Below are positions 44,010-53,215 of a stretch of 64,000 nt of DNA, piece by piece. The number at the start of each line of letters is the position of its first letter. The stretch's first letter is position 1. Both the position numbers and the translations under genes were made by a program. The notes beneath the pieces are model-generated. The model did no database searches and had not been told where the DNA came from. It worked only from the letters and a program-made list of their open reading frames with translations. Location: the NCBI RefSeq assembly GCF_000292525.1, contig NZ_AEYF01000029.1, positions 1 through 64,000 of the forward strand, given 5' to 3'. Origin of the DNA: Rhizobium sp. CCGE 510 (GTDB lineage Bacteria > Pseudomonadota > Alphaproteobacteria > Rhizobiales > Rhizobiaceae).

Positions 44010-46259
44010 ATGATCGTCCGGTATTGGCACTCGGTTCTATTGGTCTGCACAGCAGCCGCAGTTGTTCTTCCTGTTTCGCAGTCTTTCGCGCAAAGCGCTT
44101 CGGCCACCACGCCGCAAGCAACGGCCGACGACAGCACCGTCCTGCAGAAGATCGTCGTCAAGGGCAAACGCGTGGCGCCGGGCAGCGTCGCCGATACGCC
44201 GCTGGCGACGGAGATCACCGCCAAGCAGCTCGACGAGAAACAGGTTACCAATCTGGAAGACCTCGGGCGGAGTGTTGATCCCGGCGTGAATTTTTCGCGC
44301 GGCGATGCCGGCGTCAATCTGCGCGGCCTCTCCGGCGCACGCATCCTGACTGTCGTCGACGGCATTCCGATTCCCTATCTCTCGAACAGCTCGCGCCAGG
44401 GTGCCTTCGCGCCGGCCAACGCCAATGGCGGCGGCGATACGTTCGATTTCAACTCGCTCTCGTCGCTTGATATCGTGCGCGGCGCGGATTCGAGCAAGGG
44501 CGGCTCGGGCATGCTCGGCGGCGCCATCGTCGTCAATACGCTGGAGCCGGAGGATATCATTCCCGAAGGCCGCGACTGGGGCGCGATCGTCAAGTCAACC
44601 TATGACAGCGAAGACAGCAGCCTTTCCGGTTCGGCTGCCGCTGCCAAGAAGATCGGCAACACGTCGATCCTGTTTCAGGGCGGCTACCGCAAAGGGCATG
44701 AACGCGACAATATGGGCGACAACGACAGTTACGGTCGTTTGCGGACCGAGGCGGATCCCGCCGATTTCGACCAGCACAACCTGCTCTTCAAAGTTCGCCA
44801 GGAACTGGAAGGCGGTCATCGCATCGGCCTGACGGCGGAGCGGTTTCGTCGCGATCTCCAGACCGACCTGAGAGATCTGCAGGGAACCGGACGCACCTAC
44901 ATGATCGACAATTATGACGGCCGCGAACTGCGCGACCGCGATCGCGTTTCGCTCGACTATGACTATGAAGCGCAGTCCTCAGATGCATTCTTCACCAGTG
45001 CCCGGGCCACGCTCTATTGGCAGGATCTGAAAAAGGAGTCGGGCAGCAAAGGACGCACAGCGGCCAATGTCGCCTACGGCCGAAACAACGAGATCGAAAA
45101 TAAGACCTGGGGCATCCACGGCACGGTCACCAAGGATTTCGAATATTCGAACGTCCGTCATTCCGTGAAGGCAACGCTCGACGCGACCACGTCGGCCTGG
45201 AGCCAGTACAGCTCCGCCCTATGCCCGACGCCGACCACGTGCCCTTCGCTCAACAATCAGTCGGAGGTGCCGGACGTTGACAACAAGACGATCGGCCTGT
45301 CGATCGAAGATAAAATCGAATTCGGCGATACGAATTTTGCGCTGACGCCGGGCATTCGTTTCGATTGGTTCAGCTATGATCCGTCGACGGGTGGCGGTTT
45401 CGCCAGCAACCCCGCGCTTGCAAAATTCGGTGCCCTGTCCGACCGCAGCGATCAGCATGCTTCGCCGAAGGTGCTCGCCACCTACGAACTGACACCCGAT
45501 GTGCAGCTGTACACCCAGCTGTCATCGGCCTTCCGCGCCCCGACCGTCGACGAGCTCTATAGCCGCTTCTACAATGCGGGCGGCAATTATGCCCAGCTCG
45601 GCAATCCCGACCTGAAGCCGGAGACCGGCTATGGTGTCGAAATGGGCGCCAATTTCGATACTGGCGATTTTAACGGCCGCCTGGCGCTCTTCCACAACCG
45701 CTATCACAACTTCATCGAAACGAAGACGAGTGTCAACGCCTCCACCGGCATCACCGAGTTCAACTATACCAACGTCAGCAGTGTGACGATCTCGGGTGTC
45801 GAAGCGAGCGCCGACAAGACGTTCAACAACGGCATCAACCTGCACGCAGCACTGGCCTACGCCTATGGCAGAAACGAGGAAACCGCCCAGCGCCTGCGCT
45901 CGGTGGCGCCGTTCAAGGCGATCGTCGGCGGCGGCTGGAGCAACGAGAGTTTCGGCTTCGATCTGTCCTCGACGCTTTCAGCCGGCATGCTCACCGACCA
46001 TCTGAATACCGTCGGCACGAAGCCCGATACGACCTTCGATGCACCCGGCTATGCGGTCGTGGACCTGACCGGCTGGTGGACGCCGGAACAGGTGCCGGGC
46101 CTGCGCGTGCAGGCCGGCGTCTACAATATCTTCGACCAGGAATATTTCAATTCGCTTGCAGTGCGCGACGTCAACCTGAGTTCGACGGCCTCGCAGCCGC
46201 AAGATTGGTATTCCGAGCCTGGCCGCACCTTTAAGGTCTCGCTGACGAAAACTTTCTGA
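44010..46259 (+). CDS. TonB-dependent heme/hemoglobin-type receptor
   Basis: A 749-residue outer-membrane receptor with a signal peptide ending SFAQ-SA (about 28). A TonB-box region (TVLQKIVVKGKRV) comes next, then the plug domain with NLRGLSGARILTVVDGIPI and a 22-strand-type barrel ending in Phe. The FRAPTVDELYS...NPDLKPETG block is the FRAP/NPNL-type motif of heme and hemoglobin receptors such as HmuR/ShmR. It would move heme into the periplasm with TonB energy. The promoter carries an iron-box-like site. No hmu transport genes are adjacent. Confidence 0.88.
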   Translation: MIVRYWHSVLLVCTAAAVVLPVSQSFAQSASATTPQATADDSTVLQKIVVKGKRVAPGSVADTPLATEITAKQLDEKQVTNLEDLGRSVDPGVNFSRGDAGVNLRGLSGARILTVVDGIPIPYLSNSSRQGAFAPANANGGGDTFDFNSLSSLDIVRGADSSKGGSGMLGGAIVVNTLEPEDIIPEGRDWGAIVKSTYDSEDSSLSGSAAAAKKIGNTSILFQGGYRKGHERDNMGDNDSYGRLRTEADPADFDQHNLLFKVRQELEGGHRIGLTAERFRRDLQTDLRDLQGTGRTYMIDNYDGRELRDRDRVSLDYDYEAQSSDAFFTSARATLYWQDLKKESGSKGRTAANVAYGRNNEIENKTWGIHGTVTKDFEYSNVRHSVKATLDATTSAWSQYSSALCPTPTTCPSLNNQSEVPDVDNKTIGLSIEDKIEFGDTNFALTPGIRFDWFSYDPSTGGGFASNPALAKFGALSDRSDQHASPKVLATYELTPDVQLYTQLSSAFRAPTVDELYSRFYNAGGNYAQLGNPDLKPETGYGVEMGANFDTGDFNGRLALFHNRYHNFIETKTSVNASTGITEFNYTNVSSVTISGVEASADKTFNNGINLHAALAYAYGRNEETAQRLRSVAPFKAIVGGGWSNESFGFDLSSTLSAGMLTDHLNTVGTKPDTTFDAPGYAVVDLTGWWTPEQVPGLRVQAGVYNIFDQEYFNSLAVRDVNLSSTASQPQDWYSEPGRTFKVSLTKTF

Positions 46260-46285
46260 TCGGCTCCAGAGCAGGACATCAGATC

Positions 46286-46310
46286 GGGCGGCTTTCGGGC
46301 CGCCCTTTTT
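46286..46310 (+). terminator. terminator of the receptor gene
   Basis: A stem GGGCGGC and GCCGCCC with a six-base loop, followed by TTTTT, 26 bp after the receptor stop. Confidence 0.85.
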
Positions 46311-46328
46311 CAATCCCGCATTCGCCTC

Positions 46329-46357
46329 TTGCGTGGCGGTCGATCTCAGGCTAACAA
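46329..46357 (+). promoter_or_regulatory. promoter of trpL-trpE(G)
   Basis: TTGCGT (46329-46334) and TAACAA (46352-46357) are spaced by 17 bases. The -10 box ends seven bases before the trpL ATG, so transcription probably starts at the A of the ATG and the leader is translated without an untranslated region, as known in S. meliloti. Confidence 0.7.
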
Positions 46358-46364
46358 TTTTCCC

Positions 46365-46409
46365 ATGATCAAGTCCTTGAACATTGCTGTTTGGTGGTGG
46401 GCTCGCTAA
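46365..46409 (+). CDS. trpL: tryptophan leader peptide TrpL
   Basis: A 14-residue peptide, MIKSLNIAVWWWAR, with three consecutive Trp codons at positions 10-12. When tryptophan is scarce the ribosome stalls on these codons and the attenuator does not form. S. meliloti has a 14-residue TrpL ending WWWAR, and there the released leader RNA and peptide also act in trans. It is too short for gene finders but unmistakable in this position, 118 bp before trpE(G). Confidence 0.95.
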   Translation: MIKSLNIAVWWWAR

Positions 46410-46480
46410 GGCGGCCTCGACCAATCGTGTCCAAAGACGACGACGAGTGAGCCGCCCGAAACTTCGAGGCGGCTTTTTTT
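46410..46480 (+). terminator. trp attenuator
   Basis: Terminator stem AGCCGCC (46450-46456) and GGCGGCT (46468-46474) is followed by seven T. The competing antiterminator pairs GGCGGC at 46410-46415 with the same GCCGCC at 46451-46456. A first hairpin pairs TTGGT in the Trp codons (46391-46395) with ACCAA (46420-46424). This is a complete 1:2, 2:3, 3:4 attenuation set. Confidence 0.92.
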
Positions 46481-46526
46481 GTTTTGTGGCCGCCTGTCGT
46501 CCGGGCCCCGATAACGGAGTGGAACT

Positions 46527-48716
46527 ATGGTAACGATCCTGCGGGATGATGGTGCGGAAATATACGAGACCAAGGGCGGCATATCAGTCACGCGGCAGCG
46601 GCGGGCAATCCCCTACGGCGATGCGGTCTCATCCTATATCGACAAGCTCGACGAGCGCCGCGGCGCGGTGTTCTCGTCGAACTACGAATATCCGGGACGT
46701 TATACGCGCTGGGATACTGCCGTTGTCGATCCGCCGCTCGGCATCTCTTCCTTCGGGCGCGACGTCTGGATCGAAGCCTATAACGAACGCGGCGAGGTTC
46801 TTCTCGGCTTCGTGGCCGAGCGGCTGAAGACTGTGTCCGACCTCGTGCTCGGCGCTTGTTCCGCCCGCCGCCTCGACCTCTCGGTCAAGAAGCCGGACCG
46901 GGTATTCACCGAGGAAGAGCGCTCGAAGATGCCGACGGTCTTCACTGTGCTGCGCGCCGTGACCGATTTGTTCTATTCGCAGGCGGATGCGAGCCTCGGG
47001 CTATACGGCGCCTTCGGCTACGACATCGCCTTCCAGTTCGACGCGATCGATCTGAAGCTGACGCGGCCCTCCGACCAGCGCGACATGGTGCTCTACCTGC
47101 CCGACGAAATCCTCGTCGTCGACAATTACGCCGCCAAAGCCTGGATCGACCGTTACGATTTCGAAAAGGGCGGCTTGTCGACCGAGGGCAAGGCCGGCGA
47201 TATCGCGCCGGAACCGTTCAAGCACACGGATTCCATCCCGCCGAAGAGCGATCATCGGCCCGGCGAATATGCCGAGCTCGTCACCAAGGCGAAGGAAAGT
47301 TTCCGCAAGGGCGATCTCTTCGAAGTGGTTCCCGGACAGAAATTCATGGAGCGCTGCGACAGCAAGCCTTCCGACATTTCCAAGCGGCTGAAGGCGATCA
47401 ATCCGTCGCCCTATTCCTTCTTCATCAATCTCGGCCATCAGGAATATCTGGTCGGCGCCTCCCCGGAAATGTTCGTGCGGGTTTCCGGCCGCCGGATCGA
47501 GACCTGCCCGATCTCGGGTACGATCAAGCGCGGTGACGACCCGATCGCCGACAGCGAGCAGATCCTGAAGCTTCTGAATTCGAAGAAGGACGAATCCGAG
47601 CTGACCATGTGCTCCGACGTCGATCGCAACGACAAGAGCCGCGTCTGCGAGCCCGGTTCGGTCAAGGTGATCGGCCGCCGGCAGATCGAGATGTATTCGC
47701 GCCTCATCCACACAGTCGACCATATCGAGGGACGGCTGCGCGACGACATGGACGCCTTCGACGGTTTTCTCAGCCACGCCTGGGCCGTCACCGTCACCGG
47801 CGCCCCGAAGCTCTGGGCGATGCGCTTCATCGAGAGCCGTGAAAAAAGCCCGCGCGCATGGTATGGTGGGGCGATCGGCATGGTCGGCTTCAACGGCGAC
47901 ATGAACACCGGCCTGACGTTGCGCACCGTGCGCATCAAGGACGGGATCGCCGAGGTGCGCGCCGGTGCAACGCTGCTCAACGATTCCATCCCTGAGGAAG
48001 AAGAAGCCGAAACAGAACTGAAGGCCTCCGCCATGCTTTCCGCCATCCGCGACGCCAAGGCCGGCAATTCCGGCAAGACCCAGCGCGACGTTGCAAGCGT
48101 CGGCAAGGGCGTCAGCATCCTGCTCGTCGACCATGAAGACAGCTTCGTCCACACGCTTGCCAATTATTTCCGCCAGACGGGGGCGACCGTTTCGACCGTG
48201 CGCTCACCGGTGCCGGAGGAAATCTTCGATCGGCTGAACCCGGATCTCGTCGTGCTGTCGCCGGGGCCTGGAACGCCCAAGGATTTCGACTGCAAGGCGA
48301 CGATCAAGAAGGCGCGGGCGCGCAACCTGCCGATCTTCGGCGTCTGCCTCGGGCTGCAGGCGCTCGCCGAAGCCTATGGCGGGGAACTCCGCCATCTGGC
48401 GCTGCCGATGCACGGCAAGCCCTCGCGCATCCGTGTGCTGGAGCCCGGCATCGTCTTCTCCGGCCTTTCGAAGGAAGTGACGGTCGGCCGTTATCACTCG
48501 ATCTTTGCCGATCCCTCGACGCTGCCGCGCGAGTTCATCATCACGGCGGAAAGCGAGGACGGCACGATCATGGGCATCGAGCACGAGAAGGAGCCGATCG
48601 CCGCGGTGCAGTTCCATCCGGAATCGATCATGACGCTCGGCGGCGACGCCGGCATGCGGATGATCGAAAACGTCGTGGCGCATCTGGCGCGCAAGGTGAA
48701 AACGAAGGCTGCCTAA
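46527..48716 (+). CDS. trpE(G): anthranilate synthase, fused TrpE-TrpG
   Basis: A 729-residue fusion of the synthase (TrpE, about 1-510) and glutamine amidotransferase (TrpG, about 530-725) parts, usual in Rhizobiaceae. It converts chorismate and glutamine to anthranilate, the first step of tryptophan synthesis. TrpE shows [20 protein letters not shown] and [12 protein letters not shown]; TrpG has the nucleophile in GVCLGLQAL and the HPES triad end. It is controlled by the trpL attenuator and, in S. meliloti, by feedback inhibition. ATG with AACGGAGTGGAACT upstream. The trpDC genes are not in this window. Confidence 0.97.
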   Translation: MVTILRDDGAEIYETKGGISVTRQRRAIPYGDAVSSYIDKLDERRGAVFSSNYEYPGRYTRWDTAVVDPPLGISSFGRDVWIEAYNERGEVLLGFVAERLKTVSDLVLGACSARRLDLSVKKPDRVFTEEERSKMPTVFTVLRAVTDLFYSQADASLGLYGAFGYDIAFQFDAIDLKLTRPSDQRDMVLYLPDEILVVDNYAAKAWIDRYDFEKGGLSTEGKAGDIAPEPFKHTDSIPPKSDHRPGEYAELVTKAKESFRKGDLFEVVPGQKFMERCDSKPSDISKRLKAINPSPYSFFINLGHQEYLVGASPEMFVRVSGRRIETCPISGTIKRGDDPIADSEQILKLLNSKKDESELTMCSDVDRNDKSRVCEPGSVKVIGRRQIEMYSRLIHTVDHIEGRLRDDMDAFDGFLSHAWAVTVTGAPKLWAMRFIESREKSPRAWYGGAIGMVGFNGDMNTGLTLRTVRIKDGIAEVRAGATLLNDSIPEEEEAETELKASAMLSAIRDAKAGNSGKTQRDVASVGKGVSILLVDHEDSFVHTLANYFRQTGATVSTVRSPVPEEIFDRLNPDLVVLSPGPGTPKDFDCKATIKKARARNLPIFGVCLGLQALAEAYGGELRHLALPMHGKPSRIRVLEPGIVFSGLSKEVTVGRYHSIFADPSTLPREFIITAESEDGTIMGIEHEKEPIAAVQFHPESIMTLGGDAGMRMIENVVAHLARKVKTKAA

Positions 48717-48726
48717 GCGTAATTCC

Positions 48727-48758
48727 CTCGCCCTTCCCGGGTTTGCGGGAAGGGCGAG
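48727..48758. terminator. hairpin after trpE(G)
   Basis: A perfect 13-bp stem, CTCGCCCTTCCCG and CGGGAAGGGCGAG, with a six-base loop, ten bases after the stop. No T-run follows. The inner arms CCCTTCCCG/CGGGAAGGG are the same as in the oppA-oppB hairpin. Confidence 0.65.
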
Positions 48759-48834
48759 CTTCCACCGAAGAGTTCGGTTGACTTTCTCACGCAAATCAGA
48801 ACATTTCAGGAACGATCAACCGGAGCCCGTCGCC

Positions 48835-49071
48835 GTGGCCAGTGAAAAATTCATCGTTCTCCCTTACCGCAAGAACCGCGGCAATCTCGTACCCGGCGAA
48901 ATGCGCCAGGCATCGAACTCTGTCAGCGCAGAAAAGATCGCTTCGGCGATGGCTGAGCGTTTCGTCGGTGTGGCGGCCTATGCCGTGATTGTCGACGAGG
49001 AAACCGGCGACATGTCCTCGCCGCGGTTGCTCGCGCGATATGGCGAGATTGCCGATCTCAACGCCGCCTGA
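48835..49071 (+). CDS. small conserved-looking protein of unknown function
   Basis: A 78-residue protein, ASEKFIVLPYRKNRGNLVPG at the start and EMRQASNSVSAEKIASAMAE in the middle, then a hydrophobic-acidic VGVAAYAVIVDEETGDMSSP. The GTG at 48835 with GGAG ten bases upstream is preferred; an ATG 57 bp upstream lacks a ribosome site. The composition suggests a soluble alpha/beta protein. The DUF2161 gene starts 10 bp later, so they are probably co-transcribed. I do not recognise a family. Confidence 0.65.
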   Translation: MASEKFIVLPYRKNRGNLVPGEMRQASNSVSAEKIASAMAERFVGVAAYAVIVDEETGDMSSPRLLARYGEIADLNAA

Positions 49072-49081
49072 TCGTCCCGCC

Positions 49082-49753
49082 ATGGAGACATCGCTTTACC
49101 TGCCCGTCAAAGCTTTCCTGGAGGCGGCTGGTTATGTCGTGAAGGGCGAGGTCGGAACGTGCGATCTCGTTGGCTTGAGCGATGGCGAGCCGCCGGTCGT
49201 GGTGGTCTGCGAACTGAAACTCTCCTTCAACCTCGAACTGCTTCTGCAGGCGGTCGACCGCGCGGCGATGAGCGATGAAGTCTGGATTGCCGCCCGCGTT
49301 TCCGCCAAGGGCCGCGGGCGGGAGGCCGACAGGCGTTACCGCGACCTCTGCCGGCGGCTCGGTATCGGCATGCTCGGCGTCTCCGACGGCGGCGAGGTCA
49401 GCATTATCGTCAGTTCCATTTCGCCGATGCCGCGGACCAACTCAAAGCGGCGATCGCGCCTCGTCAGCGAGCACCAGCGGCGCCGTGGCGATCCTGCCGT
49501 CGGCGGCGGTTCGAGAGCCCCGATCATGACCGCTTATCGCCAGCAGGCACTGCTCTGCGCCTCAGCACTCGAACGAGGTCTGGTACGACCTCGAGACATA
49601 AAGGCGCTTGCGGCTAATGCCGGCCCGATCCTGCGCGACAACGTCTACGGATGGTTCGAGCGTATAGAGAAGGGTATCTATGCCCTGACGCCCGCAGGGC
49701 AGGCCGCGCTCTTGCGCTGGCCGCAACCTGTCCTTTCCTACCCGGCCCCTTGA
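49082..49753 (+). CDS. DUF2161-type PD-(D/E)XK nuclease-like protein
   Basis: A 223-residue protein. The N-terminal half has the nuclease-superfamily layout GTCDLVGL (Asp28 region) and VVVVCELKLS (E-x-K), the two parts of a PD-(D/E)XK metal site. The C-terminal part (about 145-220) looks like a winged helix (ALERGLVRPRDIKALAANAG, YGWFERIEKGIYALTPAGQAAL). DUF2161 proteins are annotated as phosphodiesterase-like with unknown targets. The ATG lies 10 bp after the small protein gene. Confidence 0.8.
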   Translation: METSLYLPVKAFLEAAGYVVKGEVGTCDLVGLSDGEPPVVVVCELKLSFNLELLLQAVDRAAMSDEVWIAARVSAKGRGREADRRYRDLCRRLGIGMLGVSDGGEVSIIVSSISPMPRTNSKRRSRLVSEHQRRRGDPAVGGGSRAPIMTAYRQQALLCASALERGLVRPRDIKALAANAGPILRDNVYGWFERIEKGIYALTPAGQAALLRWPQPVLSYPAP

Positions 49754-49871
49754 ACCGCCCGGCGCCCGCCATCCGAGGTTACACAGCTGTCCATGGGGGA
49801 GGCACTGCCTGTGAACGGCGTTTCATTCCCTTTGACAAATCCTCCTTCATCGCCCATATCACCTCGATCTG

Positions 49872-49911
49872 AACCGCCTTCGCGATCGTCGCGTGGGCGG
49901 TTTTGCGTTTC
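49872..49911 (+). terminator. composite hairpin upstream of the cation efflux gene
   Basis: Outer arms AACCGCC and GGCGGTT enclose an inner hairpin CGCGA-TCG-TCGCG, followed by TTGCGTTT. It looks like an intrinsic terminator, but it sits 118 bp after the DUF2161 stop and 55 bp before the next gene. It may end a small RNA or the upstream operon. Confidence 0.6.
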
Positions 49912-49956
49912 AACGGCTTGAGAGCTGCAATTCATTCGCAACCGCAGGGGGACGAT

Positions 49957-50871
49957 ATGAGTGACAACGGCGACCTTACGGTTCGGACGCTGGCGATGTG
50001 GGGGATTCCGCTATCGCTTGGCGTGATGGGCCTGAAGATGGTGGCCTGGTGGGTCACCGGGTCGGTAGCGCTGCTATCTGACGGGCTCGAATCGACGGTC
50101 AACGTCGTTGCCGCCTTCATCGCCTTTTTCGTCATTCGCTATGCGCAGAAGCCGGCCGATCACGACCATCCCTTCGGCCATCACAAGGCGGAATATCTGT
50201 CGGCGGTTACCGAGGGCGTGCTGATCGTCGTCGCGGCGCTGCTGATCGTCAACGAGGCGGTTGGTTACCTCGCCGAGCCGCACATGCTCGACGCACCTGT
50301 GCTCGGCCTTGCGATCAATTTCGCGGCCGGTGTGATCAATGCGGTCTGGGCGCGGCTGTTGATCCGGACAGGGCGCAGGTATCGCTCGGCGGCGCTGGCG
50401 GCTGATGGCCAGCATATCATGTCCGATGTGGTGACCTCGGTCGGCGTGCTCGTCGGCCTGCTGCTGGCGCTGGCGACAGGCTATGCGATCTTCGATCCGG
50501 TGCTTGCCATTCTCGTCGCCGTCAACATCCTCTATCAGGGCTGGAAGGTGATTTCCCAATCGATCGGCGGGCTGATGGACCAGGCGGTCGAGCCTCAGGA
50601 GGAGGCAGCGATCAAGCAGGCGATCGCTACCCACGCGGCGGGTTCGATCGGCGTGCATGACCTGAAAACCAGGCGGGCCGGCACCGTTACCTTCATCGAT
50701 TTTCACATGGTGGTGCCAGGCGGCATGTCGGTGCGCCAGGCGCATGATATCTGCGACCGCCTTGAGGATGCCATCAGGGCGGTGCACGAGGGCGCCACCA
50801 TTGCAATTCATGTGGAGCCGGAGGGCGAAAAGGCTCACGGCATCCGCGTCAAAGTCGTCAAGGAGGCATGA
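49957..50871 (+). CDS. cation diffusion facilitator efflux protein
   Basis: A 304-residue CDF protein with six helices (about residues 10-205) and a C-terminal cytoplasmic dimer domain (about 210-300). The metal-site segments are [20 protein letters not shown] (helix 2), [12 protein letters not shown] and [12 protein letters not shown] (helix 5). The helix-2 site reads SDGLES rather than the DxxxD of Zn/Fe transporters, so the metal is uncertain; rhizobial CDFs exporting Mn are known. ATG with AGGGGGACGAT upstream. It overlaps queF by four bases. Confidence 0.88.
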   Translation: MSDNGDLTVRTLAMWGIPLSLGVMGLKMVAWWVTGSVALLSDGLESTVNVVAAFIAFFVIRYAQKPADHDHPFGHHKAEYLSAVTEGVLIVVAALLIVNEAVGYLAEPHMLDAPVLGLAINFAAGVINAVWARLLIRTGRRYRSAALAADGQHIMSDVVTSVGVLVGLLLALATGYAIFDPVLAILVAVNILYQGWKVISQSIGGLMDQAVEPQEEAAIKQAIATHAAGSIGVHDLKTRRAGTVTFIDFHMVVPGGMSVRQAHDICDRLEDAIRAVHEGATIAIHVEPEGEKAHGIRVKVVKEA

Positions 50872-51335
50872 TGCCGAATACCGATACCTCCAGCCTGTCG
50901 ATGCTGGGCCAGCAAACCGAAACCGCGCAGTCGCCAGAGGCGGCGGTGCTTGAAAAAGTGCCGTCCAACCATGCCGGCACCGATTACGTCGTACGCTTTA
51001 CTGCGCCGGAATTCACCTCGCTCTGCCCGATGACCGGGCAGCCGGATTTCGCCCATATCGTCATCGACTACATTCCAGGCGAATGGCTGGTGGAATCGAA
51101 GTCGTTGAAGCTCTTCCTGCATTCCTTCCGCAATCACGGCGCTTTCCACGAGGATTGCTCGATCTACATCGCCAAGCGCATCGTCGAGCTGCTCGATCCC
51201 AGGTGGCTGAGGATCGGCGCCTACTGGTATCCGCGCGGCGGCATTCCGATCGACGTCTTCTGGCAGACCGGCAAGCCGCCGGAAGGCGTGTGGCTGCCGG
51301 AGCAGGGCGTCGCCACCTATCGTGGGCGCGGCTGA
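50868..51335 (+). CDS. queF: 7-cyano-7-deazaguanine reductase QueF
   Basis: A 155-residue type-I (unimodular) QueF that reduces preQ0 to preQ1 with NADPH for queuosine tRNA modification. The nucleophile Cys53 and Asp60 are in [15 protein letters not shown], the substrate motif is [16 protein letters not shown] and EDC follows. Its ATG overlaps the stop of the cation efflux gene (ATGA), so they are translationally coupled although the functions do not obviously connect. A second ATG lies one codon later. Confidence 0.96.
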   Translation: MMPNTDTSSLSMLGQQTETAQSPEAAVLEKVPSNHAGTDYVVRFTAPEFTSLCPMTGQPDFAHIVIDYIPGEWLVESKSLKLFLHSFRNHGAFHEDCSIYIAKRIVELLDPRWLRIGAYWYPRGGIPIDVFWQTGKPPEGVWLPEQGVATYRGRG

Positions 51336-51542
51336 TCTCTTTGGTCCGATGCGCACGAAGATGTGATTGAGCCGATGCCGGCGCCGCATCGGCGTTAAGT
51401 CGATACTTGTAATCATGTTTTAGCGGCAGCGAAAATTTGGCTGCCGTCTTTCGTATGCATCGGCTGGGATTGCAGCTGAGTTTGCTCCCGGCTATGTGCG
51501 CGGGCGCATCCTGTCACCAACTGCAACCTCACGAGAAATAAC

Positions 51543-52115
51543 ATGGCCCTTGACCAAGCTGCCGCACCTCCGCGCGCGCTCGCCGATGCCTCGCGTTACG
51601 ACCGACTGACGATCAGCCTGCACTGGCTGACCGCACTGCTGGTGGTTGCGCTTTTTGCCGCCGCCTATGTCTGGAATGCCCTGCCGCACGGCACGCCGAT
51701 GCGCAAGAGCCTGCAGGCGATTCATATCTCGCTTGGCCTGCTCTTCACTGTTGCCTTCATTGTCAGATTGGTCTGGCGTTCCTCGGGCGGCCGCCGGCTC
51801 GCCCCGGCGGAGGCCGGCATCACCTCCGTCCTTTCCAAGGGCATGCACTGGCTGCTTTACGGGCTGCTCATTGCACAGATGGTTCTCGGCTTCCTGCTGC
51901 GCTGGGCGCAGGGCGAACCCTTCTCCTTTTTCGGCCTGTTTTCGGTGCCGAGCCTGCTCGCACCCGATAAGCCTCTCTCAAAGACCTATGAATGGCTGCA
52001 CAATGATGCGGCCTGGATCATCATCGTGCTCGCAGCCGGGCATGCGCTGGCTGCACTCGCTCACCACTACTTCCTTCGCGACAGCGTGCTCAAGCGGATG
52101 CTGCCGCACGGCTGA
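51543..52115 (+). CDS. cytochrome b561 family protein
   Basis: A 190-residue membrane protein with four helices. His residues that would hold two hemes lie in LTISLHWLTALLVV (helix 1), QAIHISLGLLF (helix 2) and LAAGHALAALAHHYF (helix 4), and YDRLTISLHW is the family start. Bacterial b561 proteins (CybB/YodB) move electrons in the inner membrane, including quinol to superoxide. ATG after CACGAGAAATAAC. It is convergent with the DUF2076 gene. Confidence 0.92.
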   Translation: MALDQAAAPPRALADASRYDRLTISLHWLTALLVVALFAAAYVWNALPHGTPMRKSLQAIHISLGLLFTVAFIVRLVWRSSGGRRLAPAEAGITSVLSKGMHWLLYGLLIAQMVLGFLLRWAQGEPFSFFGLFSVPSLLAPDKPLSKTYEWLHNDAAWIIIVLAAGHALAALAHHYFLRDSVLKRMLPHG

Positions 52116-52154
52116 CACCGTCAGGATGTGGCGCACGCCGCCGCATCCCCGCTG

Positions 52155-52937
52155 TCAGACATCCGTGACATCGCCACCGGATGAGTCGTCGGCAGAATCG
52201 TCGCCGTCGTCGTAATCGGCCTGCTGCACATTGGCATTGTCGTTGTCATCGGCAGCGTTGTCCGAGGCCTGGCGGATGTCGTCATTGCCGTAATAGTTGT
52301 TGATGACGGTTTCCTCAGTGGGGGCGCTGGCATTGCCGAAGGGGTTGGCGCCGAAGGGCGAGCCCCAGCCGAGCGAGGATATGTGATTGCCGAAGATGCC
52401 ACTCAGCGAGTTGGCAAGCAGCATGCCGCCGGCAACGCCGGCTGCCGTGCCGAGCGCGCCGTGCAGGAAGCTGCCGCCGGCCGATGGCGCAGAAGCCTGC
52501 TGGCTCCAGGGACCGGTCGGCTGCTGCTGCGGCTGGCGGGTATCACGGTCGTAGCCGCGGATATCGTCATAGGCGCGGGATTGCTGGCCCCAAGGACCGG
52601 AAGCGCCAGGGCTGGACGGAACGGGTGCCGGCTGCTGCGTCTGGGTGTTGCCGAAGATCGAACTCAGGAAGCCGCCGCCCTGTTCGGCCTGGCGGTGATC
52701 GTTCGCGCCGGCTTCCAGCTGGCGGACATGCTCCTCGAGTTCCTTGATATGGTTGGCCGCCGCCTCCAGCCCTTTTTCCTGAACGATGACCGCCTGGGCG
52801 AGATAATAGGTGGCCGAGGGCTGCTCGCGCGTCGCCTGGTCGATCAGGGCTTCGGCGTCGCGGTCGCGCGGTTGGGCGGCAGCGGTGCGCACACGGTCGA
52901 AGAGGGCGGTCAGCAATTGGCGTTCTTCGGGTGACAT
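52155..52937 (-). CDS. DUF2076 family protein
   Basis: A 260-residue protein. The N-terminal MSPEERQLLTALFDRVRTAA and YYLAQAVIVQEKGLEAAANHIKELE helices (1-80) are the DUF2076 signature. The centre is Gln/Pro/Gly-rich, a Gly/Ala-rich segment follows (about 155-180, GTAAGVAGGMLLANSLSG), and the tail is strongly acidic (DDGDDSADDSSGGD). It is probably periplasm-facing or surface-linked; the role is unknown. Confidence 0.87.
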   Translation of the reverse strand: MSPEERQLLTALFDRVRTAAAQPRDRDAEALIDQATREQPSATYYLAQAVIVQEKGLEAAANHIKELEEHVRQLEAGANDHRQAEQGGGFLSSIFGNTQTQQPAPVPSSPGASGPWGQQSRAYDDIRGYDRDTRQPQQQPTGPWSQQASAPSAGGSFLHGALGTAAGVAGGMLLANSLSGIFGNHISSLGWGSPFGANPFGNASAPTEETVINNYYGNDDIRQASDNAADDNDNANVQQADYDDGDDSADDSSGGDVTDV

Positions 52938-53215
52938 ATCCTGTCTCCTGTTGCTCCAGAGCGCTCCCGTGTCCGACCGGACGCGTTAGGAATGCTCGAT
53001 GTTTCGGTGCAGCTTTCGCTGCGTGAGGTTGAGGTAGGAACCGATTTAGGCTTTTCAAAGCCTTTGCCGGTTACAATTCAGTAAGGCTTGCAGAACGGCG
53101 CGCGGCTTCTTAAGGATATCTCCATCGCTTCGGTGCCTTGTGTTTTTCCCACATTGTTTTAGGCATTGAGTCGCACTATGTGCGGGGAAGCCGAATTCAT
53201 CTCCAAGAGGTTCGA

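Noticed and set aside
44010..46259. Siderophore receptor call for the TonB-dependent protein
   Set aside because: The FRAP/NPDL block and overall layout fit heme/hemoglobin receptors better, though direct proof is lacking.
47001..48152. 383-codon frame antisense to trpE(G)
   Set aside because: Shadow of a certain housekeeping gene.
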